64,000 nt of DNA from CAVVAL01 sp963740215 (GCA_963740215.1 CAVUDJ010000019.1:62001-126000), one strand, 5' to 3'; shown: positions 18,388-28,244, numbered from the stretch's first letter. Numbers and translations are program-made. The notes: generated by a model not told the origin, from the letters alone.

Positions 18388-18778
18388 GTGTTCGAGAACC
18401 TGGGCTGGTGGGAGATCGCCCTGCTGGCGCTGCTCGGGCTGTTCATTCTCGGCCCCGAGCGGCTGCCGAAGGTCATCGGTGACGCCGTCACGGCTGCTGC
18501 GCACGGTGCGCACGATGGCGCGCAACGCCACCAGCGAACTCCGCGAGGAGCTGGGCACGGACATCGAGCTGGAGGATCTCCACCCGAAGACGTTCGTCCG
18601 CAAGCACCTCTTCTCCGAGGAGGACGAGGAGGCGCTGAAGCGGCCCCTGCGGGATGCGCTGCGCGACTTCGACGAGATCAAGCACGTTGACGAGGTGGCC
18701 GACGCGCACGCCACCGCGCCGGTCGAGGCGCCGAAGTCAACGCCTAAGTCCACGCCGTACGACTCCGAGGCCACGTAG
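18388..18778 (+). CDS. tatB: twin-arginine translocase subunit TatB, one frameshift
   Basis: TatB/TatA-type protein: one N-terminal membrane segment (WWEIALLALLGLFILGPERL) with the family FGPE-like hinge, then an amphipathic helix (SRLLRTVRTMARNATSELRE) and a conserved actinobacterial part (LEDLHPKTFVRKHLFSEEDE). The first and second parts are one base out of register near 18487-18495; removing one base there restores a normal TatB. It is part of the Sec-independent export complex. It lies downstream of htrA, as in mycobacteria, and converges on mrp. Confidence 0.88.
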
Positions 18779-18792
18779 TCCACCGTCGACCT

Positions 18793-18838
18793 TCGGATTC
18801 TTGGGGGTATCGCGGGCTCGCGATGCCCAAGAATCCGA
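18793..18838. repeat. 46-nt palindromic element, copy A1
   Basis: TCGGATTCTTGGGGG left arm and CCCAAGAATCCGA right arm, with an inner extension ATCGCG/CGCGAT. It lies between convergent tatB and mrp. Flanks GTCGAC (left) and GTCGG (right) extend the symmetry. It is one of four copies of 45-46 nt. Confidence 0.85.
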
Positions 18839-18932
18839 GAGTCGGCGCTGGAGCGCAGCGGGCGCTGAAGCAGCTGGCGCGGAAGCGCGGGGGTGAAGCG
18901 CCGGCGGCGTCGGGCAGCGCCGGACCGGAGAC

Positions 18933-20061
18933 TCAGGCGGGGGTGAGGCCCAGCGACCGGCCGGCGAGGCCGCGCTGCCGCACCGCCAGCTTCTCCGCGA
19001 CCGCGCGCAGTGACACCGCAGCCGGGGAGTCCGGCTCGCTGAGCACCAGCGGCTTGCCGGCGTCGCCCCCCTCACGCAGACGCGGGTCGAGCGGCACCTG
19101 GCCGAGCAGCGGCACGCGGGCGCCCAGCGAGGTGCTGAGCCCATCGGCGACCGCCTGGCCGCCGCCGGATCCGAACACCTCCATGCGCTCGCCGCTGGGC
19201 AGCTCCAGCCAGGACATGTTCTCGACGACGCCGACGACCTGCTGGTGCGTCTGCAGCGCGATCGACCCGGCGCGCTCGGCGACCTCCGCTGCCGCCTGCT
19301 GCGGCGTCGTCACGACAAGGATCTCCGCGCCGGGGACGAGCTGCGCGACAGAGATCGCGATGTCGCCGGTGCCCGGCGGCAGGTCCATGAGCAGGATGTC
19401 GAGGTCACCCCAGAACACGTCGGCGAGGAACTGCTGCAACGCGCGGTGGAGCATGGGCCCGCGCCACACCACGGCCGTGTTGCCAGGCGTGAACATGCCG
19501 ATCGAGATGACCCTCACTCCGTGCGCCTGCGGCGGCATGATCATCTGCTCGACCTGGGTGGGCTTGCCCTCGACGCCGAGCATGCGGGGGATGGAGAAGC
19601 CGTAGATGTCGGCGTCGAGCACACCGACCGAGAGCCCGCGCTCGGCGAGCGCTGCGGCGAGGTTCACGGTGACGCTGGACTTGCCGACGCCGCCCTTGCC
19701 GGACGCGACGGCGTACACACGTGGTGAGCGAGCCGGGCTGCGCGAACGGGATCACCGGCTCGGCGGCGTCACCGCGCAGCGACGTCTGCAGCGTCTTGCG
19801 TTGCTCAGCGGTCATGACGCCGAGGTTGACCTGGACACCCGTAATGCCCGGCAGTGCCTGGATCGCGCCGGTCACGTCACGGGTCAGCGTGTCCTTCATC
19901 GGGCAGCCGGCGACCGTGAGCAGGATGCCGACGGTGACCGCGCCCTCGGGAGTGATCTGGATCTCGCCCACCATGCCGAGATCGGTGATCGGACGCCGGA
20001 TCTCCGGGTCGTTCACCTTGCTCAGTGCGGTGCGGATTGCCTCGACGGTGGGGTGGGACAT
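18933..20061 (-). CDS. mrp: Mrp/NBP35-type iron-sulfur carrier ATPase, one frameshift
   Basis: ApbC/Mrp protein that carries Fe-S clusters. The N-terminal MIP18/DUF59 domain (KVNDPEIRRPITDLGM; TVAGCPMKDTLTRDV) is followed by a deviant Walker A (VASGKGGVGKSS), then DADIYGFSIPRML and the NMSWLELPSGERM region. The domains are joined in different frames near 19716-19725; one extra base accounts for the break. ATG 20061 is chosen over 20070 because TAGCAT lies 7 nt upstream of it, the leaderless arrangement. It corresponds to Rv1229c in position and sequence. Confidence 0.88.
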
Positions 20062-20068
20062 GCCATCC

Positions 20069-20074
20069 ATGCTA
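20069..20074 (-). promoter_or_regulatory. -10 box of leaderless mrp
   Basis: TAGCAT on the minus strand, 7 nt before ATG 20061, the spacing seen for leaderless TANNNT promoters. Confidence 0.5.
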
Positions 20075-20128
20075 CGGCGGTCGCGCGGCGGACCTGCGAG
20101 GCGGCTCGCTGTGACGTGTCGTACTCAG

Positions 20129-20134
20129 TACCCT
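20129..20134 (+). promoter_or_regulatory. -10 box of leaderless MarR gene
   Basis: TACCCT, 7 nt before GTG 20142. It fits the leaderless TANNNT rule; no Shine-Dalgarno sequence is present. Confidence 0.5.
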
Positions 20135-20141
20135 GCACGTA

Positions 20142-20648
20142 GTGAATGACCGATCTCGACCCCAGTCTGGCCCCACCCGAGCCGAACTCGCGGTGTGGCG
20201 AGACTTCCTGCGTGCGCACGCCGCCGTCACCCGCGCGCTCGAGGACGAGCTCGCGGACGAGAAGGTCCTGCCGCTGACCTGGTACGACGTGCTGGTGCAG
20301 CTTGTCGAGGCGCAGGGCCGCCGGCTCCGCATGACCGAACTCGCCGACCGCGTGCTGCTGTCGCGGTCCGGCCTGACGCGACTGGTGGATCGCCTGGTCA
20401 ACGCGGGCCTTGTCGAGCGGCAGCCCTGCCCGGACGACGCCCGTGGCACGTTCTGCGTGCTCACCGCCGCCGGCTTCGCGCGGCTGCGCGACGCCGCTCC
20501 AGTGCATCTACGCGGGGTCCACGAGCACATGACCAGCCTGATCCGGCCCGAGGAGCTGGCCGTGCTCGGCTCGGTGCTGCGCCGGATCGGCGACGCTCAC
20601 AGCATCCCGTCGGCGCCGGAGCAGCCCGAACGCCGCGCCGCAGGCTGA
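20142..20648 (+). CDS. MarR-family transcriptional regulator
   Basis: 168-residue winged-helix regulator. The DNA-binding part reads RRLRMTELADRVLLSRSGLT then RLVDRLVNAGLVERQPCPDD, with the wing following. It is divergent from mrp by 80 bp and convergent with the DUF1003 gene. Ligand and targets are not evident; no palindrome was recognised in the short upstream gap. Confidence 0.85.
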   Translation: MNDRSRPQSGPTRAELAVWRDFLRAHAAVTRALEDELADEKVLPLTWYDVLVQLVEAQGRRLRMTELADRVLLSRSGLTRLVDRLVNAGLVERQPCPDDARGTFCVLTAAGFARLRDAAPVHLRGVHEHMTSLIRPEELAVLGSVLRRIGDAHSIPSAPEQPERRAAG

Positions 20649-20658
20649 TCACGCCTCG

Positions 20659-20722
20659 AACCGGACTGTCCGGGAACCGGTTCCCAAACCGGACGCGCGA
20701 AGCAACCATTTCCCCGACAGTT
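20659..20722 (-). repeat. 64-nt palindromic element, copy B2
   Basis: Inverted relative to B1: the plus strand starts AACCGGACTGTCCGGG and ends ATTTCCCCGACAGTT. It lies between convergent MarR and DUF1003 genes and is exactly 64 nt. Confidence 0.8.
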
Positions 20723-20733
20723 GCCATCGCCTC

Positions 20734-21216
20734 CTAGAACGGGTCCTTCTCGGTCCGGAGCTCCTCGACCAGCCGGTTCAGCTCTGACCGGACGTACTCA
20801 CGCGTGGCGACCTCTCCGATCGCCAGCCGCAGCGCGGCCAGTTCGCGGGCCAGGTACTCGGTGTCGGCCTTGGCGGCCTGCGCGCGTTGCCGGTCCTCTT
20901 CCAGGGACACGCGGTCGCGGTCGGCCTGGCGGTTCTGGGCGAGAAGGATCAGCGGCGCGGCGTATGCGGCCTGCGTCGAGAAGGCCAGGTTGAGCAGGAT
21001 GAACGGGTACGGGTCCCAGCGGAGCCGGATGGCGAAGACGTTGAGCGTGATCCACACGATCACGAGGATCGTCTGGACTAGGAGGAAACGGCCGGTGCCG
21101 AGGAACCGGGCCACCCGCTCGGCGAGACGCCCCACCGAGTCGGCGTCGGGCGTGGGCAACCGTTGGCGGCGGCGCCGTGGCTGATCGAGTCGGCTCGGGC
21201 GGAGCAGGTCAGACAT
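20734..21216 (-). CDS. DUF1003 membrane protein
   Basis: 160 residues. Two hydrophobic segments (FLLVQTILVIVWITLNVFAI; FILLNLAFSTQAAYAAPLIL) carry the DUF1003 signature, followed by a charged, coiled-coil-prone C-terminus (DRVSLEEDRQRAQAAKADTE). Its start overlaps the end of the MgtE/CBS gene by 8 bp, and the same pair is adjacent in mycobacteria (Rv1231c-Rv1232c). Its function is not established. Confidence 0.85.
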   Translation of the reverse strand: MSDLLRPSRLDQPRRRRQRLPTPDADSVGRLAERVARFLGTGRFLLVQTILVIVWITLNVFAIRLRWDPYPFILLNLAFSTQAAYAAPLILLAQNRQADRDRVSLEEDRQRAQAAKADTEYLARELAALRLAIGEVATREYVRSELNRLVEELRTEKDPF

Positions 21217-22453
21217 TGTCCTTGTCCCGCCAGTCGGTGGGCAGCAGGTGGTCGAGGACGTCGTCGACGGTGACCGCGCCGATCAGCCGGCCGGACTCGT
21301 CAACGATGGGGACCGCCACCAGGTTGTACGTGGCGAGGCACCGGGTCAGATCAGGCAGCGTCGTCTCAGGATCCAGGGGGTCGATGTCGGTGTCGAGCAC
21401 AGCGCTGACCAGCTCGCCCGGCGGTTCCCGCAGCAGCCGCTGGATGTGTGCCACGCCGAGGAACCTCCCGGTGGGGGTGGCGGTCGGCGCGCGGCACACG
21501 TACACCTGTGCGGCGAGCGCCGGGCTGATGTCGGGGTCGCGCACGCGGGCCAGCGCCTGCGCGACCGTGGCGTCCGGCGGCATGATCACGGGCTCGGTGG
21601 TCATCAGGCCGCCGGCGGTGTCCTCGGAGTAGTCGAGGAGGCGGCGGACCGGTTCGGCCTCGTCCGGCTCCATCAGGCTGAGGAGCCGTTCCTGCTCGGA
21701 TTCGGGCAGCTCGCCGAGAAGGTCGGCGGCGTCGTCCGGGTTCATCGCCTCCAGAACGTCCGCGGCACGCTCGGACTCCAACGAGCCGAGGATCTCGATC
21801 TGGTCGATCTCCGGCAGCTCCTCCAGGACGTCGGCGAGGCGCGCGTCGGGGAGAGCCGCGGCGACCTCGGCACGGCGTTTCCCGGATAGATCCTGGATGA
21901 CGCTCGCAAGGTCGGCGGCGCGCAGCTGCTCGAACACGGCGAGCAGGTTCGCCGCGCCCTGCCGGTGCTGCTCGTCGATGGCGCCGCGCACCTCCTCCCA
22001 GTCGAGCTGGTGCAGGTGGCCACGGCGTCCGAGGCGGCGGCCGGTGATCTCGCGGACCGCGACCTTCGTGATCAGCCACTCCCGCGTGCGCGACCGCTCC
22101 ATCGCCGCGTCCACGAGCACCGCCTGCCTGCCGGTCTCGACGATCGTCACGCGGCGGTCGAGCAGGTCGCCGAGCGCGAGTAGCTCGCCGGCACGCTGCT
22201 CGAACCGCTTGAGGCTCACGGTGCCGGTGTTGAGCAGGACGGCGTCCGGGTCGAAAGCGCTGATCCGGCCGAGCGGTACGAAGATCCTGCGCCTGGCCTG
22301 GATCTCGACGATCAGGCCGGTGACCCGGGGCGGCTGGTCGCCGGTGCGCAGGCGCAGCACGGCGTCGCGGACGCGTCCGAGCTGGTCACCGTTGGGGTCG
22401 AGGACGACGAGCCCGGCCAGCCGGGCGAGGTAGATGCGCGTCGCCGTCGTCAC
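21209..22453 (-). CDS. MgtE-N and CBS domain protein with N-terminal PRC-barrel-like domain
   Basis: 414 residues, cytosolic. Order: a beta-rich PRC-barrel-like region (GLVVLDPNGDQLGRVRDAVL), an MgtE intracellular N domain with superhelical repeats (LPDARLADVLEELPEIDQIE; LESERAADVLEAMNPDDAAD), then a CBS pair (LMTTEPVIMPPDATVAQALA; VPIVDESGRLIGAVTVDDVL). It lacks the transmembrane channel of MgtE, so it is a sensor-like homolog and not a transporter. The start is GTG 22453. It is the first gene of a two-gene unit with DUF1003. Confidence 0.85.
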   Translation of the reverse strand: MTTATRIYLARLAGLVVLDPNGDQLGRVRDAVLRLRTGDQPPRVTGLIVEIQARRRIFVPLGRISAFDPDAVLLNTGTVSLKRFEQRAGELLALGDLLDRRVTIVETGRQAVLVDAAMERSRTREWLITKVAVREITGRRLGRRGHLHQLDWEEVRGAIDEQHRQGAANLLAVFEQLRAADLASVIQDLSGKRRAEVAAALPDARLADVLEELPEIDQIEILGSLESERAADVLEAMNPDDAADLLGELPESEQERLLSLMEPDEAEPVRRLLDYSEDTAGGLMTTEPVIMPPDATVAQALARVRDPDISPALAAQVYVCRAPTATPTGRFLGVAHIQRLLREPPGELVSAVLDTDIDPLDPETTLPDLTRCLATYNLVAVPIVDESGRLIGAVTVDDVLDHLLPTDWRDKDNV

Positions 22454-22508
22454 AGTTCGTCAGCGTAACCGTGCCGAGCGTCGGATGCCGGAGGCTGGCA
22501 CCCGGCCG

Positions 22509-22565
22509 GTGTTCGCGGAAATCGCCGGCGCCGGCCCGGCGTGGCCACGCGATTTCCGCGAACAC
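22509..22565. terminator. hairpin after cbiZ
   Basis: Perfect 16-bp arms, GTGTTCGCGGAAATCG (22509-22524) and its complement (22550-22565), around a 25-nt GC-rich spacer. It lies immediately after the cbiZ stop (22567) on the minus strand and upstream of the MgtE/CBS gene, so it likely ends the btuF-cbiZ transcript. Confidence 0.75.
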
Positions 22566-22566
22566 A

Positions 22567-23159
22567 CTAGGCGGCTCCGGACAGGACAGCCGCGTGAACG
22601 GCGCGGGCGAGCCGGGCGCCCCAGTACGAGCGGGGTCCGCCGAAGTCGGCCGGCGGTCCGTCCACGCGGGACGCGACGCAGACGGCATCCGATGCGGTGC
22701 CCGTGCAGGCGTATCCGGCCTCCAGGACGGCCTGCACCTTGGCCTCGGTGGCAGTGACCACCGCGTTGACCAGGGCCGCATCGGTGAGCGCCGCCGGTAC
22801 CGCGACGACGAGGTTGATCGTGCCGGGGCCGCCCGGCGGGTCCTCCGGCGGCGCCGCGGCCCAGGTCGGGTAGCCGATCGCGACGGTGGCCAGCGCCTCG
22901 ACGCCGCTGTCTTCGGCGAGCGAGTAGGTGGACACGTCCGCGGCGGTGAGCATCCCGACGCCATCGCCCGTCAGCCCTGCCGCGGCGGCCAGCTCGCGCA
23001 GGTGCTGGTCCGGGTCGAGCCGGTCGTAGTCGTCCGGGACCTGCGCGTTCAGGATCCAGTGGCGGTCGCCCAGTCCGCCGCCGAGCACCGTGGAGGCGAG
23101 CATGCGCCAGCCGGGGCCGGCGCGCCACAGCACCGCGCCGCCGCTCAGCTCGGGAGCGA

Positions 23160-23163
<4 letters not shown>
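22567..23163 (-). CDS. cbiZ: adenosylcobinamide amidohydrolase, CbiZ type
   Basis: 198 residues. Family motifs: LASTVLGGGLGDRHWILNAQ, VGMLTAADV, GTINLVVAVPAALTDAALVN and GTASDAVCVA. CbiZ cleaves the aminopropanol-linked loop of imported cobamides to adenosylcobyric acid, allowing rebuilding with the cell's own lower ligand. The start is GTG 23163, overlapping the btuD stop (GTGA). Its place at the end of the B12 uptake operon supports salvage and remodelling of external corrinoids. Confidence 0.85.
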
Positions 23164-23929
<766 letters not shown>

Positions 23930-23933
<4 letters not shown>

Positions 23934-24979
23934 GTGATCGCCCGCCGGCTCAGCCACAGCAGCCCAGCGAAGAACGGGGCTCCGACGAACGCGGTGACCA
24001 CGCCGATCGGCAGTTCGGCCGGCGCGATCGCGGTACGTGCCACGACGTCCGCGAGTACCAGGAACGCGGCACCGACCAGCAGCGACAGCGGCAGCACCAC
24101 GCGATACGAGCCGGCCGTGAGGCGCCGGACGATGTGCGGCACCACGATCCCGACGAACCCGATCAGCCCGCTCACCGCCACCGCGGATGCTGTCGCCAGC
24201 GACGCCGCCACGAGCACCGTGAGCCGAACCCGTTGCGCCCGCAGCCCGAGGCTGGCCGCTTCGTCGTCGCCGACCGCGAGCACGTCCAGCAGCCGGCCGT
24301 GCAGCAGCAGCGTCACGGTGCTGACCGCGACGTAAGGCAGCACCAGCGTGAGGTCCGACCAGTCCGCGGCGCCGAGCTGGCCCAGGATCCACGCGTAGAC
24401 CCGCTGCAGCGCCTCGGCCCGGCTCTGCAGCACGAACGTCTGGACGGCGGTGAGGAACGACGCCACCGCGACGCCGGCCAGCAGCAGGGTCGCGGTGCCG
24501 CCGGCGCGTCCGGTCGTGGCGCCGAGCCCGTAGGCGAGGCCGACGCCGAGCAGCGCCCCGACGAATGCTGCGGCCGGGACGATCGCCACCCCGCCAACAG
24601 TGAGGCCGGGCGCGTAGACGATGACGACGGTGGCGCCCAGGCCCGCGCCCGCCGCGGCGCCGAGCAGGTACGGATCCGCGAGCGGGTTGCGGAACACGCC
24701 CTGGTAACCGGCTCCTGCCAGGGCGAGCGCCCCGCCGACGACCGCCGCGAGCAGCACTCGCGGCAACCGCAGTTCGAACAGGACACTCTCCTGGACCGGC
24801 GTCAGTCCGGACTCGACCGTCACGAGCGGTAGCCGGTCGGCGAGCGCGGCCAGCACCGCGGCTGGCTCCAGACCGGCGGCGCCGACCAGCAGGCCGACCA
24901 GCGCCGCCGCGAACAGCACCGCTGCGGCGCCGAGCAGCCAGTACCAGCGCAGCCCGGTCGCGCGCGGCGGCGCCGTCAC
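23930..24979 (-). CDS. btuC: cobalamin/corrinoid ABC transporter permease
   Basis: 349-residue FecCD/BtuC-type permease with about ten hydrophobic segments. Motifs: LRLPRVLLAAVVGGALALAG, GVFRNPLADPYLLGAAAGAG, SGLIGFVGIVVPHIVRRL. GTG 24979 overlaps the btuF stop (GTGA). It forms a homodimeric channel with two BtuD. Confidence 0.9.
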
Positions 24980-25914
24980 TTTGGCTGGGCCACCTTGCTC
25001 ACCGCGTCGGCGATCGCCTGGACCAGCTCGACCACCCGCGGACCCCAGCGCGAGGCGATGTCGTCGTCCAGCTCCACGACCCCGCCGCCGCTGACTGCCT
25101 TGAGGTTGCCCCACGCCGGCCGCTTGGCGACGGTCGCCGCGGTCTGCTGGCAGCACTTCGTATCGCCGAGGAACACCAGGTCCGGGTTGGCCTTGACGAT
25201 GTACTCCTGGGACAGCTGCGGGTACCCCGTGGCCTTCGGGTCGGCCGCGTCGGCGATGTTCTGCAGCCCGAACTTGCTGTAGATCTGGCCGAGGAACGTC
25301 TTGGACGTCACCGAGAAGTACGTGGTGTCCAGCTCGTGGTAGTACCGCAGCTGGGTGGACGGCTTCGGCGTCTTCGCGACGATGTCGTCGACCTTGGCCT
25401 CGATGTCGGCGTTCACCTTGGCCGCCTCCGCCTCGTGGCCGGTGGCCGTGCCGAGATCGGTGAGCTGGTCGTACGTCTCGTCGAGGGTGGCCGCCGCAGG
25501 CTCCAGCAGGACCGGGATCTTCACCTTGGTCAGCGCCGCGACGAGGTCATCGGTGTCGTTCGTGGCGATCACGAGATCCGGCGAGTAACCGATCACGGCC
25601 TCGGCGTTGGGCTTGAAGCCCGACAGCTTGCTGTCCGGGGCCTGCGCGGGGAAGTTCGACAGCTCGTCGACCGCGACCACCTGGTCGCCCGCGCCGATCG
25701 CGTACAGCATCTCGGTGGTAGTAGGGGCGAGCGAGACGATCCGCTTCGGCTTCGCGGGGATCGTCACCTCGCCGTTGCCCGCCTCGATGGTGACCGGGTA
25801 GGCGCCGGTCGCGTCCTTCGGCTGGGCGGTGCTTTCGTCGTCGGCCTGCTGGCAACCGGTCAGCAGGAGTGCGGTCAGCAGCGTGGCCGCCAGCGTGCGG
25901 CGTGAGTACGCCAT
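24976..25914 (-). CDS. btuF: cobalamin/corrinoid-binding lipoprotein
   Basis: 312 residues. Signal sequence with lipobox (LLLTGC), then a type III periplasmic-binding fold (PKRIVSLAPTTTEMLYAIGA; ELDTTYFSVTSKTFLGQI). ATG 25914 is preferred over an ATG at 25926 because GGAG is better spaced. It is the first gene of btuF-btuC-btuD-cbiZ, all joined by 4-bp overlaps. A cobalamin riboswitch precedes it, so expression should fall when B12 is plentiful. Confidence 0.88.
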   Translation of the reverse strand: MAYSRRTLAATLLTALLLTGCQQADDESTAQPKDATGAYPVTIEAGNGEVTIPAKPKRIVSLAPTTTEMLYAIGAGDQVVAVDELSNFPAQAPDSKLSGFKPNAEAVIGYSPDLVIATNDTDDLVAALTKVKIPVLLEPAAATLDETYDQLTDLGTATGHEAEAAKVNADIEAKVDDIVAKTPKPSTQLRYYHELDTTYFSVTSKTFLGQIYSKFGLQNIADAADPKATGYPQLSQEYIVKANPDLVFLGDTKCCQQTAATVAKRPAWGNLKAVSGGGVVELDDDIASRWGPRVVELVQAIADAVSKVAQPK

Positions 25915-25949
25915 GCGGATCTCCATCCCCTTCTCACGAGGGTCGATGT

Positions 25950-26095
25950 CGTCGACGCAGGCGAGGCGACCTGGCTCAGCCCCGGGCACCTAGGAACGTG
26001 GGGGCATCACAGTTGCGGGACAGCGCCGGACTCGCACCGGACTTCGCTGCGCTCTGCGCCGTCGGCGGTGGTGCCGACGGGCAGACGCTATCAGC
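25950..26095 (-). ncRNA. cobalamin riboswitch (AdoCbl type) leader of btuF
   Basis: On the minus strand the conserved core GGTGCGAGTCCGGCGCTGTC continues as CCGCAACTGTGATG (26038-26005), and a B12-box follows as GAGCCAGGTCGCCTCGCCTG (25977-25958). Both are diagnostic of the class. The 5' edge is about 5 nt from the stop of the upstream co-directional gene; the 3' edge is some 30-40 nt from the btuF start, so control of ribosome access is likely. Exact limits are approximate. Confidence 0.88.
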
Positions 26096-26100
26096 CGAGG

Positions 26101-26580
26101 TCAGCGGCGGGGTTTGCGGTGGAACGTCCGCGGGATGCGCGTGGTCGTGGTCGCCGGGGTGACCGGCGGCGCTTCGGCGAGGGAGCCGTCGGGCAGCGGC
26201 TCGGGATAGCCGGCCGGGGCGAGCCGGCTCACCACGCTGCCGGTGGCCCAGCGGCCCTCGGCGCCGTTCGGGTCGTGCAGGTTGAGCCGTTTCCCGAGCA
26301 GCTGCGGCACGACCTCGGCCCACTCCTCGGTACCCGGCTCGACCCGGCTCACCGACGCCGGCCAGCTGGTGATCCGGGAGCCGTTGTCGCTGGACCGCAC
26401 GACGACCTGGCACGTCTCGGCTTCGGCGAGCCCGGGGATCGGTTGCTCGTCGCCGCCGTGCACGACGAAGGCGGCGTCGCCGTGCCAGATCAGCCAGGCC
26501 GCGACCGTGCGCCGGCCAGGCACCTCCAGCCACGCCAGCGCGGCCTTCTTCATCGACTCGGCGACGAGAGGGTGCGTCAT
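26101..26580 (-). CDS. conserved hypothetical actinobacterial protein
   Basis: 159 residues, no signal or membrane segment. It reads MTHPLVAESMKKAALAWLEV then WLIWHGDAAFVVHGGDEQPI and later RVEPGTEEWAEVVPQLLGKR. The pattern recalls small pyridoxamine-oxidase-like or beta-barrel proteins, but I cannot name a family. A basic, Pro/Thr-rich tail ends the protein. Its stop lies about 5 nt before the cobalamin riboswitch, so it may be co-transcribed with btuF or may contain the riboswitch promoter within its coding region. Confidence 0.7.
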   Translation of the reverse strand: MTHPLVAESMKKAALAWLEVPGRRTVAAWLIWHGDAAFVVHGGDEQPIPGLAEAETCQVVVRSSDNGSRITSWPASVSRVEPGTEEWAEVVPQLLGKRLNLHDPNGAEGRWATGSVVSRLAPAGYPEPLPDGSLAEAPPVTPATTTTRIPRTFHRKPRR

Positions 26581-26620
26581 GCCCGCATCCTTCCACCCGA
26601 AAAGCGTTCGTGCGCGCGCC

Positions 26621-26626
26621 TACGAT
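26621..26626 (+). promoter_or_regulatory. -10 box of leaderless GNAT gene
   Basis: TACGAT, 6 nt before GTG 26633; no Shine-Dalgarno sequence. Confidence 0.5.
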
Positions 26627-26632
26627 CGGGCT

Positions 26633-27199
26633 GTGCTGCGACCTGACTATCCGATCGAGACCGATCGGCTCACCCTGCGACCCTTCCGCGCCGACGACTT
26701 CGACGCGTTATACGAGATCCAGTCCCGCCCGGACGTCGTGCGCTATCTGTACTGGGAGGCGCGCGACGAGCGTCAGGTCCGCGACGCCCTCGCTATGCGG
26801 ATCGCGCAGACCGATCTGACCGAACCCGGCCAGTGGCTCAGCCTCGCCGTGGTGGTGCGCGAGTCCGGTGTGCTGGTCGGCGACGTGGCCCTGCGGTGGG
26901 TGAGCAGCGAACACCGGTCAGGCGAGATCGGTTACGTCTTCCATCCGGGCCACCGCGGCCACGGGTACGCCACCGAGGCGGCCGCGGCCATGCTGCGGCT
27001 CGCGTTCACGGAGCTGAAGCTGCACCGGGTCGTCGGCGGCCTCGACGCTCGCAACCAGGCGTCGGCGAGCGTGCTCGAACGCCTGGGCATGCGGCGCGAG
27101 GCCGAACTGGTCGAAAACGAGTTGGTCAAGGGCGAGTGGGCCAGTGAGGCGATCTACGCGATCCTCGACCGGGAGTGGCACGCCCAGCAGTGCCGGTGA
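26633..27199 (+). CDS. GNAT-family N-acetyltransferase (RimJ/RimL type)
   Basis: 188 residues. Acetyl-CoA fold of the RimJ-like group: IETDRLTLRPFRADDFDALY at the start, GEIGYVFHPGHRGHGYATEA as the pyrophosphate-binding loop, then LDARNQASASVLERLGMRRE near the C-terminus. The acceptor is unknown. GTG 26633 is chosen by the leaderless -10 box; longer in-frame versions overlap the divergent gene. Confidence 0.85.
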   Translation: MLRPDYPIETDRLTLRPFRADDFDALYEIQSRPDVVRYLYWEARDERQVRDALAMRIAQTDLTEPGQWLSLAVVVRESGVLVGDVALRWVSSEHRSGEIGYVFHPGHRGHGYATEAAAAMLRLAFTELKLHRVVGGLDARNQASASVLERLGMRREAELVENELVKGEWASEAIYAILDREWHAQQCR

Positions 27200-27250
27200 C
27201 TTCGTTCACACGGCGTGCCGCGTGGGGCCACGTGCTGGCTACGCTGCGGT

Positions 27251-27264
27251 TTACCACCCGGTAA
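27251..27264. promoter_or_regulatory. TTACC-N4-GGTAA operator before CitE-type lyase
   Basis: TTACCACCCGGTAA, inverted halves with a 4-nt centre, 18 bp before the start codon. The same 5-4-5 pattern precedes the MaoC gene (40792-40805) and, degenerate, the acyl-CoA dehydrogenase gene (30527-30540). Confidence 0.6.
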
Positions 27265-27282
27265 CCCGCTTGAGGAGTTGAT

Positions 27283-28233
27283 ATGGCGACCCTGCGTCCC
27301 CGCCGGTCGTGCCTGGCCGTGCCTGGCAGCAGCCCGCGGTTCCTGGAGAAGGCCAAGACCCTCAACTCCGACCAGGTCTTCCTCGACCTTGAGGACGCCT
27401 GCGCGCCGCTTGCCAAGCCCGAGGCGCGCAAGAACATCGTCGCCACGCTGAACGAGGGCGGCTGGAACGACCGGCTGCGCGTGGTGCGGGTGAACGACTG
27501 GACCACGCACTGGACGTACCGCGACGTGATCGAGGTCGTGGAGGGCGCCGGTGCGAACCTCGACTGCATCATGCTCCCGAAGGTCCAGGACGCGGCCCAG
27601 GTCGTCGCCCTCGACACGCTCCTCACCCAGATCGAGAAGACGATGGGGTACGAGGTCGGCAAGATCGGCATCGAGGCCCAGATCGAGAACGCCAAGGGTC
27701 TGATCAACGTCGACGAGATCGCCGCCGCCTCGCCCCGCATCGAGACGATCATCTTCGGCCCGGCCGACTTCATGGCGAGCATCAACATGAAGTCCCTGGT
27801 CGTCGGAGCGCTCCACCCCGACTACCCGGCCGACCCCTTCCACTACATCCTCATGCGGATCCTGATGGCCGCGCGCGCCAACGACGTGCAGGCGATCGAC
27901 GGCCCGTTCCTGCAGATCCGCGACACCGACGCGTTCCGTGAGGTGGCGAAGCGCTCGGCGATGCTCGGCTTCGACGGCAAGTGGGTGCTGCACCCCGGCC
28001 AGATCGACATCGCGAACGAGGTGTACTCGCCGAGCCAGGAGGACTACGACCACGCCGAGCTGATCCTCGACGCGTACGAGTACTTCACCTCGGAGGCCGG
28101 CGGCAAGAAGGGCTCGGCGATGCTCGGCGACGAGATGATCGACGAGGCGTCCCGGAAGATGGCGCTGGTGATCTCGGGCAAGGGCCGCGCCGCAGGCATG
28201 GAGCGCACGCAGCAGTTCACGCCGCCGGAGTAA
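27283..28233 (+). CDS. HpcH/HpaI-type (CitE-like) CoA-ester lyase
   Basis: 316-residue TIM-barrel lyase of the citrate lyase beta/malyl-CoA lyase group. Near the start RPRRSCLAVPGSSPRFLEKA; KVQDAAQVV, then IGIEAQIENAKGLINV with the metal-binding Glu, then FGPADFMASI. Such enzymes split or form malyl-, methylmalyl- or citramalyl-type CoA esters. The set CitE-like, MaoC-like and FadE-like recalls Rv2498c-Rv2500c in the leucine degradation region of M. tuberculosis, although here the genes are apart. GAGGAG precedes the ATG. Confidence 0.85.
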   Translation: MATLRPRRSCLAVPGSSPRFLEKAKTLNSDQVFLDLEDACAPLAKPEARKNIVATLNEGGWNDRLRVVRVNDWTTHWTYRDVIEVVEGAGANLDCIMLPKVQDAAQVVALDTLLTQIEKTMGYEVGKIGIEAQIENAKGLINVDEIAAASPRIETIIFGPADFMASINMKSLVVGALHPDYPADPFHYILMRILMAARANDVQAIDGPFLQIRDTDAFREVAKRSAMLGFDGKWVLHPGQIDIANEVYSPSQEDYDHAELILDAYEYFTSEAGGKKGSAMLGDEMIDEASRKMALVISGKGRAAGMERTQQFTPPE

Positions 28234-28244
28234 GCCATCTCGTG

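Noticed and set aside
18823..18932. A small plus-strand gene starting MPKNPRVG after tatB
   Set aside because: It starts inside palindrome A1 and runs antisense to the end of mrp; no support for translation.
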